The notes beneath the pieces were generated by a model. That model was given only the letters and a program-made list of their open reading frames with translations. It did no database searches and had not been told where the DNA came from. Source: an uncultured Dialister sp. (GTDB taxonomy: Bacteria; Bacillota; Negativicutes; Veillonellales; Dialisteraceae). From it: a stretch of 46,106 bases of DNA. Positions 23,268 through 31,850 of this stretch are shown one piece after another (positions within the stretch are counted from its first letter, which is position 1; the number at the start of each line of letters is the position of its first letter). The position numbers and the translations under genes were made by a program. The DNA is taken from positions 1 to 46,106 of the forward strand of contig UQRR01000007.1 of the NCBI GenBank assembly GCA_900543455.1. Reading direction: 5' to 3'.

Positions 23268-24431
23268 ATGCAGAAAAAATGGCTCAAAGGAATGGCAGCA
23301 GTTATGGCAGCAGCAGCACTGGCAGGTGCATTCGCAGGCTGCGGCGGAGATAAGAAAGCAGCTTCTGGCAGCGCAGATGCAGGCAAGACCGTAAAACTCG
23401 GTTTCATCACCGCTTACACCGGCCCAGGCGCAGCTTACGGCGTCGCTATGAAGGAAGGCACCGAACTTGCTGTCGAGGAAATCAATAAGAACCCGAACAC
23501 CAAGGTCAAGATCGATCTCAAAGTCTACGATACCAAGCTCGTCAAGAACGAAGCCATCAACGCTATGAAGAAGTGCATCGAACAGGATAAAGTCCTCGCC
23601 ATCGAAGGCCCGATGACCACCGGCGAAGCGATGGCGGCTGACCCGATCGCCCAGCAGTCCAAAGTCGCTGTCTTCGGCACCGGCACCACCGGCCCGAAAG
23701 TCACTGAAATCGGCGACTATGTATTCCGTAACGCCATCCCGGGCAAAATGAACATCCCGCAGGTGGTCGAAAAAGCACAGAAGAAACTGGGCTTCAAGAA
23801 GATCGCTATCATGTACTCCAATAACAATGACCAGATGGTCGGTGAACACCAGTTCTATCTGGAAGCCTGCAAGAAGCTCGGCCTCGAAATCGTTGCGGAT
23901 GAAACCTTCGCAGACAAGGATACCGACTTCTCCGCTCAGCTGACCAAGATCCAGGCAGCAAACCCGGATGTCATCGCTGTCGCAGGTCTTTATCAGGAAG
24001 GCGCTCTCATCGTGAAGAAAGCGCGTGAAATGGGAATGAACCAGTACATCCTCGCAGGCAATGGCTTCAACAGCCCGGAATACATCAAACAGGCTGGCGA
24101 AGCAGCTGACCGCACCGTCGTAGCTACTCCGTGGAACCCGGAAAGAAAGACCGACAAGGCACAGAACTTCCGCAAAGCGTATGTGGCTAAATACGGTCAT
24201 GAACCGGATCAGTTCGCCGCTCAGGCATATGATGCGATGTATGTCCTCCATCAGGCTGTAGAACAGTCCGGCACCACCACCGATCGCAAGAAATTCCGCG
24301 ATACTCTGGCTAAGATCAGCGACTTCGAAGGCGCTACCGGCAAATTCGCATTCGATGAAAACCGCGATCCGAAGATGGACCTCGCAGTCCTCGAAGTCAA
24401 GGGCGGCAAGTGGGTACCGCTCGGAGAATAA
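23268..24431 (+). CDS. Branched-chain amino acid ABC transporter substrate-binding lipoprotein (LivK-like)
   Basis: The 387-residue protein has lipobox GAFAGC and the type 1 periplasmic-binding fold (Peripla_BP_6): KLGFITAYTGPGAAYGVAMKEGTELAVEEIN, IEGPMTTGEAMAADPIAQQ, IAIMYSNNNDQMVGEHQF, DFSAQLTKIQAANPDVIAVAG. Such proteins bind leucine, isoleucine or valine outside the membrane. An AGAGG site precedes the ATG. The T-box leader implies expression under tRNA charging control. No livHMGF permease/ATPase genes adjoin it, so the partners must be elsewhere. Codon use is strongly biased (GGC, AAG, ATC), suggesting high expression. Confidence 0.93.
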   Translation: MQKKWLKGMAAVMAAAALAGAFAGCGGDKKAASGSADAGKTVKLGFITAYTGPGAAYGVAMKEGTELAVEEINKNPNTKVKIDLKVYDTKLVKNEAINAMKKCIEQDKVLAIEGPMTTGEAMAADPIAQQSKVAVFGTGTTGPKVTEIGDYVFRNAIPGKMNIPQVVEKAQKKLGFKKIAIMYSNNNDQMVGEHQFYLEACKKLGLEIVADETFADKDTDFSAQLTKIQAANPDVIAVAGLYQEGALIVKKAREMGMNQYILAGNGFNSPEYIKQAGEAADRTVVATPWNPERKTDKAQNFRKAYVAKYGHEPDQFAAQAYDAMYVLHQAVEQSGTTTDRKKFRDTLAKISDFEGATGKFAFDENRDPKMDLAVLEVKGGKWVPLGE

Positions 24432-24704
24432 TGGGATTTTCCATTATCCTTTGATGACTCAGCTTGGATGAATGAGCCAACAGGTTCCGTAGTTCCATAG
24501 AATCTATTGAACCGGTGTACATTGACGGTCAGCCTTAAGGCATTCCATATCCGCGTTTTTCAGGACATAGAGCCTTAGGACCGGCCGTTTTCCATTCCTT
24601 ATAAGTGGAAATCGGATGCATTCTTCTTTCCTTAAGTCACGAGTCACCAGTCAAAAAAATTATTGCATCAGTGTTTCCTCAGCACCCAACAGGAGGGCAA
24701 TCAT

Positions 24705-26078
24705 ATGACAAATCAAAATGGGAATAGCCGCAGTACCTTTTCTGGGAAAATGGGGTATGTGCTGGCTGTCGCAGGCAGCGCTGTCGGCCTCGGGAATATC
24801 TGGAGATTCCCGTACCTCGCCGCGGAGTATGGCGGAGGCATCTTCCTCCTGACCTACCTCCTGCTGGCCGTCACCTTCGGCTATACGATGATCGTTTCTG
24901 AGACCGCACTTGGACGCGGGACGAGAAAGAGTCCGGTCGGAGCTTTCCACCATTTCGGGAAGAGCGGCTTCTTTACCGCAGGCGGCTGGATCAATGCTGT
25001 CATCCCGATGCTGATCCTGCCGTACTACAGCGTCATTGGCGGCTGGGTCACCCGTTACCTTTTCGAATACCTCGCCGGTGATACGAAAATGCTTGCGACG
25101 GATACCTTCTTCGGCACTTTCGTCTCTGACGGCATGGCGGCTGAATTTTGGTTCATCGTCTTCACCGCCGGCGTCCTTGCCATCATTCTCGCCGGCGTCA
25201 AGAATGGTGTCGAGCGCGTATCCAAGATCATGATGCCGGTACTCATCGTGCTTGCCATCATGGTGGCCGGTTACTCCGTCACGCTGCCCGGTGCGTGGGC
25301 AGGCGTCACTTACTTCATGGTGCCGAATATCGACCATTTTTCATGGATGACGGTCGTCTCTGCGATGGGGCAGATGTTCTACTCTCTTTCTGTCGCGATG
25401 GGGATCCTCTACACGTATGGCTCTTACATGAAGAAGGAATTTGATCTGGAGCATGCGACCTTTCAGGTCATCGCTTTCGACTCAGGGATTTCTGTCCTCG
25501 CCAGCCTTATGATCATCCCGGCGGTCTTTGCCTTCTCCGGCGGCGATCCGTCGATGCTGAATGCAGGCCCGTCTCTCATGTTCATCACCATCCCGAAGGT
25601 CTTTGCCAGCATGGGGCTTGGTACCCTCGTGGGTGTCGTCTTCTTCACACTCGTTCTCTTTGCGGCTCTTACCTCGGCGATTTCTCTGGCAGAAACCAGT
25701 GTCTCCACCTTTCAGGATGAATGCGGCTGGAGCCGTAATTTCTCGACCTTTGCGGTCTTCATCCTGATGATCGTCCTGGGCTCTCTCTCTTCGCTCGGAT
25801 TCGGCCCGCTTGCATCCTTCACCATCTTTGGCATGGACATTCTTACCTTCTTTGATTTCCTGACGAATTCCATCATGATGCCGGTCTCGGCCTTTGCGAC
25901 CTGCGTCCTCATCGTGGTGACTGTCGGGATCAAGTGGATCGAGAACGAAGTGAAGCAGTCTTCGAAATTCCGCTATGAATGCGTCTATGGCCTTTTCGTC
26001 CGCTTCCTCGCGCCGATCTGCCTCGCTGTCATTTTCATCTCGTCTCTGGCGAATGTACTGGGATTCATTCATATGTAG
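24705..26078 (+). CDS. Neurotransmitter:sodium symporter (NSS) family amino acid transporter
   Basis: The ATG at 24705 follows a strong AGGAGGGCAATCAT site. The 457-residue protein has about 11 membrane helices, the number typical of bacterial NSS members such as TnaT and MhsT. The helix 1 signature GSAVGLGNIWRFPYLAAEYGG contributes to the sodium and substrate sites, and GQMFYSLSVAMGILYTYGSY matches helix 6. It should take up an amino acid with Na+. The 273-base gap upstream contains an ATTGCATCAGTGTTTCC half-palindrome and a short AGTCACC run but no other gene. Confidence 0.93.
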   Translation: MTNQNGNSRSTFSGKMGYVLAVAGSAVGLGNIWRFPYLAAEYGGGIFLLTYLLLAVTFGYTMIVSETALGRGTRKSPVGAFHHFGKSGFFTAGGWINAVIPMLILPYYSVIGGWVTRYLFEYLAGDTKMLATDTFFGTFVSDGMAAEFWFIVFTAGVLAIILAGVKNGVERVSKIMMPVLIVLAIMVAGYSVTLPGAWAGVTYFMVPNIDHFSWMTVVSAMGQMFYSLSVAMGILYTYGSYMKKEFDLEHATFQVIAFDSGISVLASLMIIPAVFAFSGGDPSMLNAGPSLMFITIPKVFASMGLGTLVGVVFFTLVLFAALTSAISLAETSVSTFQDECGWSRNFSTFAVFILMIVLGSLSSLGFGPLASFTIFGMDILTFFDFLTNSIMMPVSAFATCVLIVVTVGIKWIENEVKQSSKFRYECVYGLFVRFLAPICLAVIFISSLANVLGFIHM

Positions 26079-26085
26079 CAGGAAA

Positions 26086-26115
26086 ACAAAAGCCTCGCGC
26101 CAGCGGGGCTTTTGT
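26086..26115 (+). terminator. Intrinsic terminator after the NSS transporter
   Basis: ACAAAAGCCTCGC pairs with GCGGGGCTTTTGT around a 4-base loop, eight bases past the stop codon. The T run is short. Confidence 0.75.
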
Positions 26116-26179
26116 CTTGCATTGAATGTATTGCGAATGTATGATAAATGTGATAAAATCATACTAAGAGGTGATACAA

Positions 26180-26470
26180 ATGGCAAAAACAGCAACCATC
26201 AACATCCGCATTGAGCCGGACATCAAAATCCAGGCGGAAGAGCTGTTCTCTTCCTTTGGTATTACTGTCAGCGACGCCGTTAATATGTTCATCCGCAAAT
26301 CTCTGATGGAAGGGGGACTGCCTTTCGCTGTCCGTCAGCCTCGTTTCAATGATGAAACCGAGGTTGCCATCGCCGAAGGTCGGGAAATTTTGAGCGGAAA
26401 GAGAAGCGTGAAACGGTATCATAGTGCAGAGGAATTATTCGAAGACGAAGGACTTACGCATGAAGTATGA
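26180..26470 (+). CDS. RelB/DinJ-family antitoxin
   Basis: The 96-residue protein begins at 26180 after AGAGGTG; a GTG at 26171 is less likely. The N-terminal ribbon-helix-helix motif (ATINIRIEPDIKIQAEELFSS, GITVSDAVNMFIRKSL) gives DNA binding and dimerisation. The C-terminal half (YHSAEELFEDEGL) is the toxin-neutralising segment. It should autorepress the operon. The stop codon overlaps the toxin start by 11 bases. Confidence 0.9.
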   Translation: MAKTATINIRIEPDIKIQAEELFSSFGITVSDAVNMFIRKSLMEGGLPFAVRQPRFNDETEVAIAEGREILSGKRSVKRYHSAEELFEDEGLTHEV

Positions 26471-26735
26471 ACTGGTCACCACGGCTAAATTTCGCAAGGA
26501 TTTGAAACGCATCAAGAAACGTGGTCTGCCGTGCAAGGAACTGCAATGGGTATTAGGCGAGCTTCTGGCAGGGCATACGCTGCCGGCAGAGTACCATGAC
26601 CATGGCCTGTCAGGGAATTATGCGCTCGTCCGCGAGTGTCATGTGCGACCTGATTGGCTTCTGCTCTACATGGTGAGTGATGAAATCCTCGTACTGACAG
26701 CTCTCCGGACAGGCTCGTATTCTGACCTCTTGTGA
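26460..26735 (+). CDS. YafQ/RelE-family toxin with altered C-terminal catalytic residues
   Basis: The 91-residue protein starts at 26460 inside the antitoxin gene. It matches the YafQ plan: FRKDLKRIKKRGL, LPAEYHDHGLSGNY, ECHVRPDWLLLYMV and LRTGSYSDLL. The histidines and aspartate equivalent to E. coli YafQ H50, H63 and D67 are present. The last motif, TGTHAALF in E. coli, is TGSYSDLL here, so the catalytic His87 and Phe91 equivalents are Tyr and Leu. YafQ cuts mRNA at in-frame codons on the ribosome; this copy could be weakened or inactive. Confidence 0.88.
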   Translation: MKYELVTTAKFRKDLKRIKKRGLPCKELQWVLGELLAGHTLPAEYHDHGLSGNYALVRECHVRPDWLLLYMVSDEILVLTALRTGSYSDLL

Positions 26736-26749
26736 CGCTGAAAAATCGC

Positions 26750-26778
26750 TTAACAAATCTCTCATGTGGTGTTATAAT
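26750..26778 (+). promoter_or_regulatory. Promoter of the first tRNA-Val gene
   Basis: TTAACA at 26750-26755 and TATAAT at 26773-26778, 17-bp spacer, 14 bp upstream of the tRNA. Confidence 0.8.
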
Positions 26779-26792
26779 ACGTAGTATCACAT

Positions 26793-26869
26793 GGGGCTAT
26801 AGCTCAGTTGGTCAGAGCGCTTCGCTCACATCGAAGAGGTCTCCGGTTCGAACCCAGATAGTCCCACCA
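26793..26869 (+). tRNA. tRNA-Val (anticodon CAC)
   Basis: A 77-nt cloverleaf with encoded CCA. The acceptor GGGGCTA pairs with TAGTCCC (one G-U). The anticodon stem CTTCG/CGAAG holds the loop CTCACAT, giving CAC (reads GUG). The T stem TCCGG/CCAGA has one C-A mismatch, unlike the neighbouring tRNA-Val, whose T stem is perfect. Confidence 0.9.
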
Positions 26870-26871
26870 GA

Positions 26872-26903
26872 AAGAAAACCCGCCATCAGGCGGGTTTTCT
26901 TTA
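26872..26903 (+). terminator. Terminator of tRNA-Val(CAC)
   Basis: GAAAACCCGCC pairs with GGCGGGTTTTC around a 4-base loop. Confidence 0.88.
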
Positions 26904-26964
26904 TATGTGATTTCTTGTTGCGCGCTCCCCGCAAGGCGAAAATCAAGAAATCGGAAAAAGCATC

Positions 26965-26993
26965 TTGCATATTTCGCTCATGTCGTGTATAAT
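26965..26993 (+). promoter_or_regulatory. Promoter of the second tRNA-Val gene
   Basis: TTGCAT at 26965-26970 and TATAAT at 26988-26993, 17-bp spacer, 15 bp before the tRNA. Confidence 0.8.
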
Positions 26994-27008
26994 ACATTCA
27001 TCTGACAT

Positions 27009-27085
27009 GGGGTTATAGCTCAGCTGGTTAGAGCGCTTCGTTGACATCGAAGAGGTCTTTGGTTCGAATCCAAATAGTCCCACCA
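27009..27085 (+). tRNA. tRNA-Val (anticodon GAC)
   Basis: A 77-nt cloverleaf with encoded CCA. The anticodon loop TTGACAT gives GAC (reads GUC/GUU). The T stem TTTGG/CCAAA is fully paired. It shares most of its sequence with the upstream tRNA-Val(CAC), so the pair probably arose by duplication, but each has its own promoter and terminator. Confidence 0.93.
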
Positions 27086-27087
27086 TG

Positions 27088-27114
27088 AAAAACCCGCCAA
27101 ATGGCGGGTTTTTG
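27088..27114 (+). terminator. Terminator of tRNA-Val(GAC)
   Basis: AAAAACCCGCC pairs with GGCGGGTTTTT around a 4-base loop. The following stretch to 27328 has no recognised feature. Confidence 0.88.
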
Positions 27115-27328
27115 TGCTATATAAAGGTAGGTGGCCGGAAATTGGAAGTGACGGTCATAAAGCTGACTCATGCCTGGGATCAGGCCAACGGTGAAAGCAG
27201 TGGCTTACGGAATGTCCCGTTTCATGCTTTTCGAGTCTCTTAGTCTCTCTTTTTTTAGTCTCCTTTTCACTCCAAGGACTGACCCTGAAAGCGGATTTTG
27301 TTCCTTTTTATAATAACAGGTGACCTCT

Positions 27329-28234
27329 ATGCATCTTATCGCTATTCTTCTCGTTATGACAGCAGGCACCATGTGGGCGGGCTGCGGGCTTGCGGCGCAG
27401 GATTTTTTCCAAAAAAGTACACTCGACTCGATGGATCTTACGGTCTTCCGCATGTTTTGTGCGAGCGGCATCATGCTGCTTGTGACTATTGCCAAAGGAC
27501 AGCTGAAAGACAGCTGGCGGAAGCTGGGGCAACAGCCATCTCTCTGGTGGGGATTGATCTTCTACGGGGTAGTCGGTCTGATGCTGATGCACTATACCTA
27601 CTTTGCTTCGATCGCCGCCGGCAATGCGGCAGCGGCAACGGTCATCCAATATACCTGCCCGGCGATGGTGATCCTTTGGGTTTCTTTTCAAAAAAGACGC
27701 CTGCCGCTGGCAGGGGAGCTCGCGGCCGTCGTACTGGCGATCATCGGAGTCCTTCTTCTGGTGACAGGCGGAGATGTGAGCCGTCTCTCGGTACCTGCAG
27801 ACTGTGTGTATCTAGGGCTGGCGTCCGCGGTCTTCTTTGCGATCTGCTGTGTATTTCCGAAGCGCTTCATCGGTGTACTGGATAATTCCTTCGTCCTCGC
27901 GCTGGGCATGTTCACCGGAGCCGTGGCTTCCTATATCATCAATCCCATGGGGGACTTCTCCGGCTTCTTTGCTCCGGAAGTCCGCTTCGATATTTTCTGG
28001 ATCGTCGTCCTTGGAACGGCGCTATCTTTTACCTGCTACAATGCAGGTCTTCGGTTCCTTCCGGCCTCACAGGCTTCCGTCACTGCGACCATCGAACCGG
28101 CGGTCTCTGTCATTGCGTCTTATTTCATCTTTCATACCCATTTCAATTTTGTCCAAGGCTTTGGCATCCTGCTTGTTCTCCTTGCTATTGCAGTGCCGGG
28201 CATTTTTGAAAATGAAAAGACGGCAGGAGAATGA
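27329..28234 (+). CDS. EamA/DMT-family transporter, copy 1
   Basis: The 301-residue protein begins at the ATG at 27329 (CAGGTGA upstream; GTG at 27320 is the alternative). Ten hydrophobic helices form two EamA repeats (GTMWAGCGLAAQDFFQKSTL...; VLGTALSFTCYNAGLRFLPASQASVTATIEP). The motif EPAVSVIASYFIF lies in the last repeat. DMT-family members export or exchange metabolites, often amino acids; the substrate here is unknown. The next gene is a close paralog. Confidence 0.9.
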   Translation: MHLIAILLVMTAGTMWAGCGLAAQDFFQKSTLDSMDLTVFRMFCASGIMLLVTIAKGQLKDSWRKLGQQPSLWWGLIFYGVVGLMLMHYTYFASIAAGNAAAATVIQYTCPAMVILWVSFQKRRLPLAGELAAVVLAIIGVLLLVTGGDVSRLSVPADCVYLGLASAVFFAICCVFPKRFIGVLDNSFVLALGMFTGAVASYIINPMGDFSGFFAPEVRFDIFWIVVLGTALSFTCYNAGLRFLPASQASVTATIEPAVSVIASYFIFHTHFNFVQGFGILLVLLAIAVPGIFENEKTAGE

Positions 28235-28324
28235 TCAGCGGATAGAGAGCAGGTACCACGCCTGTACGATACCTGAACGCGATGGTTCAAAAAGTCCTTT
28301 GTTATTTTCTTAGGAGCATCTGTC

Positions 28325-29245
28325 ATGTCCCATTCCTCGAATCATTTCGCGATCGCTATGGTCGTCTTAGCCGGCATTATGTGGGCCGGAAGCGGCGTGG
28401 GGGCGCAGAATTTCTTCGAGAAATGCTCTATGAATGCCATGGAGCTCACGGCTTTTCGCATGATGGCAGCCGGATGTATCCTGATCGGGGTGACGGTATG
28501 GCAGGGAAAGATGAAAGAAAGTCTTATATGCCTTCGAAAGAAGCCGCGGCTGTGGATCGATATTGTGATCTACGCCATCGTGGGCCTCATGCTGATGCAC
28601 TATACCTATTTCGAGGCGATCGCCTATGGCAATGCCGCTACGGCGACCGTCGTGCTTTACAGCTGTCCTGCCATGGTCATCTGCTACAATGCCATCCGCC
28701 ATCGCAAGCTGCCATCAAAAGAGGAGGTCATCACGGTTTTTCTGGCTGTCGGAGGTACCTATCTTCTTGTGACAGGCGGTGATCCCGCGAAGCTCAGCGT
28801 CTCCTTTCTCTGTATAGCACTTGCGTTATTCAATGGGGTGGTTTATTCCTTCGCTTCGATTTACCCGAAGCACATCTTTCTTCAAGTGGATAAGACCTTC
28901 GTCCTGGCTGTTAGCATGATCATCGGTGGGCTCGCCTGCTGGGCCTTTGTTCCTCATATCGACTGGCTTGCCTTCTTCGACCCGTATATCTTCTTCGGCG
29001 TCGCTTGGATCGTCCTCTTCGGTACGGTCACAGCCTTCCTCTTATATAATGCAGGTCTGATGTACCTGTCCCCGCAGCAGGCACTCATCACGGCGCCGAG
29101 TGAACCGGCGGCCTCCGTCATCCTTTCCTGCCTCATCTTTCAAATGAGCTTTGTCGGTCTGCAGGTCGTGGGGATCCTGATGGTCATCCTCGCGATCATC
29201 ATGCCTGCGGTGGATCTGGGAAAGGTCTTTGGGGAAAGAAAGTGA
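28325..29245 (+). CDS. EamA/DMT-family transporter, copy 2
   Basis: The 306-residue protein starts after TAGGAGCATCTGTC. It is collinear with copy 1 (IMWAGSGVGAQNFFEKCSMNAMELTAFRMM, VGLMLMHYTYFEAIAYGNAATATVVLY, EPAASVILSCLIF) and should have the same ten-helix topology. The 90-base gap contains no promoter that stands out, so the two may be cotranscribed. The pair looks like a tandem duplication with divergence of cytosolic loops. Confidence 0.9.
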   Translation: MSHSSNHFAIAMVVLAGIMWAGSGVGAQNFFEKCSMNAMELTAFRMMAAGCILIGVTVWQGKMKESLICLRKKPRLWIDIVIYAIVGLMLMHYTYFEAIAYGNAATATVVLYSCPAMVICYNAIRHRKLPSKEEVITVFLAVGGTYLLVTGGDPAKLSVSFLCIALALFNGVVYSFASIYPKHIFLQVDKTFVLAVSMIIGGLACWAFVPHIDWLAFFDPYIFFGVAWIVLFGTVTAFLLYNAGLMYLSPQQALITAPSEPAASVILSCLIFQMSFVGLQVVGILMVILAIIMPAVDLGKVFGERK

Positions 29246-29279
29246 ACTCTCGATCCGTTTCCATCCGTTTGAAAGCACC

Positions 29280-29505
29280 GGGGATTAGGGATCAGAGGCC
29301 TCAAGTGACTGGTGATTGGGAGACATCAGACTCTCTCGTATTGTCATTTCGAGTAAAGCGAGAAATCTTTTTCGTTTGCGGTCCGGCAGTCGATCAAGCG
29401 CCATTGGGGCACCGTTTTATTTTGATTCGCGGTGAAGCCGCGATACTCATTCCGCATGTAAGCAGAGCTTTCATTTGCCATCAAGGGCGGCTCCCCCACG
29501 GACTA
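29280..29505 (+). repeat. Heptads, solo MITE end and degenerate composite repeat
   Basis: GGGATTAGGG and AAGTGACTGGTGA heptads are followed by a solo ATTGTCATTTCGAGTAAAGCG element (29337-29385), then CGCGGTGAAGCCGCG, GAGCTTTCATTTGCCATCAAGGGCGG. These are degraded modules of the composite repeat, oriented toward the gene at 29691, and fill much of the 445-base gap. Confidence 0.65.
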
Positions 29506-29508
29506 TAC

Positions 29509-29539
29509 AACGCGTTTTCTTTATAGGAAACGCGTTTTT
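29509..29539 (+). terminator. Hairpin with T tail
   Basis: AACGCGTTT pairs with AAACGCGTT and is followed by TTTT. It lies 260 bases beyond the second EamA gene and before the promoter of the WG-repeat gene. Confidence 0.6.
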
Positions 29540-29603
29540 GATGAAACGCTGATTAAATCGCACTTAAAGAAAAGGCGAAATGGGAATCGTCTGATTATTA
29601 GTC

Positions 29604-29631
29604 TTGCACTATAGATGAAGGGGTTTATAAT
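29604..29631 (+). promoter_or_regulatory. Promoter of the WG-repeat gene
   Basis: TTGCAC at 29604-29609 and TATAAT at 29626-29631 with a 16-bp spacer, 60 bp upstream of the ATG at 29691. Confidence 0.7.
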
Positions 29632-29690
29632 GAAGGAAGCAGCAAAATGTATTGCCAAAAAGCTGTCATTCCAATGAATGGAGGAGCGCA

Positions 29691-31508
29691 ATGAAATTTA
29701 AAATGAAATGGGCTGCTGCGGCCGCAGCAGCTTTGCTGACTTGCGGGGTATCCGCGCAGGCAGACAATTATGATCTGACGTATCAGGCGATTGAAACGCA
29801 GATGCTCATAGGGGATGTGTCTCAGTTTAGCAGTGAGCTCGATGGCGCGATGACAAAAGCACCCGCGGAAAGTGCCAAAAATGCTGAGGCGTCTGAAAAG
29901 ACGCCTCGGATTGTATTGGTCGAGAAAGGGGATGCCTACGGTGCGACGCTGGTGGATGGGAAGGTCATCATTCCTGTCGTGAATACGAATCTCATGGATG
30001 TTTCTCCGCAGGTCGAACTCTTGCAAGAAAACGGAATGAAAGGCATCACGGCCAGCGATGGGAAAGTGCTTCTGCCTTTACCTAAGGAACGGAAGGATAT
30101 CAAGCTGGTATCTAATGAAAATGGAAACACCATCTGGGCTTTCCGTGAAAATGGAAAATGGGGTGCTTATTCGAAGGAAGGTAAAAAGATCCTTCCGGCA
30201 GTGTATGATGACATCCTGTCAGGGCAAGATCAGATTTTTGTCGTGAAGCAGAAAGGGCTGTTCGGTGTTGCGGATGCGACCGGCAAAGTTTGCGTCGCGC
30301 CAGCCTATCAGAAGATTTCCGCGATGAATGATGGCAAGGTGTATGCAGCACTTTCCAAAGATAATGTCTACACTTTCCTTGATTTGGATGGGAAACCGCT
30401 TTCGACGCGTACCTATGAAGATGTGAAGCGGGTCGACGAGGACATCGCTGCGGTCAAGATCGCGGACAAGTGGGGATATGTGACGGTCGACGGGAAGACG
30501 CTGGTCGACCCGAAATATGACGATATCGCGCCCTTCCATGAAGGCTACGGATTGGCTGCGCGGGATGGACAAATTTCCATCTTTGACAAGAGCGGTACCA
30601 TTGTAGGGAAGGCCAGCGGTGAAAAGGTGATGCTTCCATTTTACAATGGATATGCCGGCATTAAGAATGATTGGAAATGCAGCTATATCAAGCCAAATGG
30701 AGAAATCCTTGCTACGGTGAATGCGACCAAGCTGATGCCGTTCCTCCATGGGTCAGCACTGTTTGAAAAAGAGAAGAGCCGGCTCGGATGGGGCGCGCTC
30801 TTGGGCGTCGTGAAGATGGTGAGCTCCTATGGCATGTACCTCCCGACCGTCAGCTCCAGTGATTTCTTCAATAAAGACTACAAATTCGGCTATGTGAATA
30901 CCAAAGGGGAGGTCTACCTGCCGACGACCAATGACTTCAATGGCCCCTATTATAAAGACAAGGTGATCGTACAGATCAAAGGAAAATGGGGATATGCAGA
31001 CCGTGAAGGAAATCTGATCGTTCCGGCGGAATATAAGGAAATCTCCCATTGGACTGGCTCTGCAGAAGATATTGTCATCGTAAGAAATGATAAAGGCTAT
31101 GGCTATTACAAACTCGGGAAAGGGATGATTGCCGAAGGATTCAAAAAAGCGAACAGGTTCTCTGCTGAGGTTGATTTCCAGAAGAAAGCCATGGTACCTG
31201 GTCTCGCTGCCGTCCAGACGAGCGATGGGAAATGGGGATTCCTTGATGAAGAGGGACATATGGCTATCCCGGCTGTCTATGATAAAGTGCTGGATGGCTT
31301 CTCGTATGGTGCAGCTTGCGTTTCCAAGGGTGGCGAGGTCGGCCTTATCGATAAGGAAGGCAAGGCAGTGATTCCATTCACCAAGACGCTGCAGGAAATG
31401 TGGAAATTGGATGAAGAACATATAGCTTTCAAAGAAAAAGGAAAATGGGGCTTCATGGATGTGAAGGGAAATCGGCTCGTAGAACCTACGTATGACAGGG
31501 TCTGCTAA
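29691..31508 (+). CDS. Secreted WG-repeat protein
   Basis: The ATG at 29691 follows a strong GGAGGAGCGCA site. The 605-residue product has a signal peptide (MKFKMKWAAAAAAALLTCGVSAQA, cleavage after AQA). Most of the rest consists of about eight WG_beta_rep (PF14903) units: GKWGAYSKEGKKILP, DKWGYVTVDGKTLVDPKYDDI, GKWGYADREGNLIVPAEYKEI, GKWGFLDEEGHMAIPAVYDKV and GKWGFMDVKGNRLVEPTYDRV among others. A hydrophobic stretch near 365-385 interrupts the array. WG-repeat proteins are common extracellular or periplasmic proteins of unknown function. Monocistronic, with its own promoter. Confidence 0.9.
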   Translation: MKFKMKWAAAAAAALLTCGVSAQADNYDLTYQAIETQMLIGDVSQFSSELDGAMTKAPAESAKNAEASEKTPRIVLVEKGDAYGATLVDGKVIIPVVNTNLMDVSPQVELLQENGMKGITASDGKVLLPLPKERKDIKLVSNENGNTIWAFRENGKWGAYSKEGKKILPAVYDDILSGQDQIFVVKQKGLFGVADATGKVCVAPAYQKISAMNDGKVYAALSKDNVYTFLDLDGKPLSTRTYEDVKRVDEDIAAVKIADKWGYVTVDGKTLVDPKYDDIAPFHEGYGLAARDGQISIFDKSGTIVGKASGEKVMLPFYNGYAGIKNDWKCSYIKPNGEILATVNATKLMPFLHGSALFEKEKSRLGWGALLGVVKMVSSYGMYLPTVSSSDFFNKDYKFGYVNTKGEVYLPTTNDFNGPYYKDKVIVQIKGKWGYADREGNLIVPAEYKEISHWTGSAEDIVIVRNDKGYGYYKLGKGMIAEGFKKANRFSAEVDFQKKAMVPGLAAVQTSDGKWGFLDEEGHMAIPAVYDKVLDGFSYGAACVSKGGEVGLIDKEGKAVIPFTKTLQEMWKLDEEHIAFKEKGKWGFMDVKGNRLVEPTYDRVC

Positions 31509-31562
31509 AGCAGCGGTTTTACCTTTGATCCGTAAGGAAGCTGACACGAGCTGGCAACGATT

Positions 31563-31582
31563 GAATCAGTGTTTCCCTAGAG
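31563..31582. repeat. Single arm of the GGAAACACTGAT repeat family
   Basis: GATTGAATCAGTGTTTCCC matches the right arm of the palindrome at 2581-2630. The remaining part of the 342-base gap holds a terminator hairpin at 31693-31723 and a TATAAT box at 31789-31794. Confidence 0.6.
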
Positions 31583-31692
31583 CGAAGTTTAGCCGTACTT
31601 GTACGACATGAACCGTGAAATGCGCTGGTGCCAGATTGCAGGGAATGCCTTCATCGAGAATTCTTCAAAACGGCTGTCCTTTTTTGGTTGCC

Positions 31693-31723
31693 AAGAGTGT
31701 CTCTTTATGAGAGGCACTCTTTT
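31693..31723 (+). terminator. Intrinsic terminator after the WG-repeat gene
   Basis: AAGAGTG-TCTC pairs with GAGA-GGCACTCTTTT around a short AT loop; it lies about 185 bases past the stop codon. Confidence 0.7.
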
Positions 31724-31850
31724 GCATTTTCATACCAGGCTTCGGCAGAAACTTCAGTACATGGCTTTATTCAAAGACTGTTTTAGTGTATAATAAACAA
31801 AATATTACATCGCAGCGGGGATGCTGCTTTTTAGAGAGAGGGATGAGGGA

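Noticed and set aside
31599..31793. 64-codon plus-strand frame
   Set aside because: It runs through a terminator hairpin and a promoter and shows no coding character.
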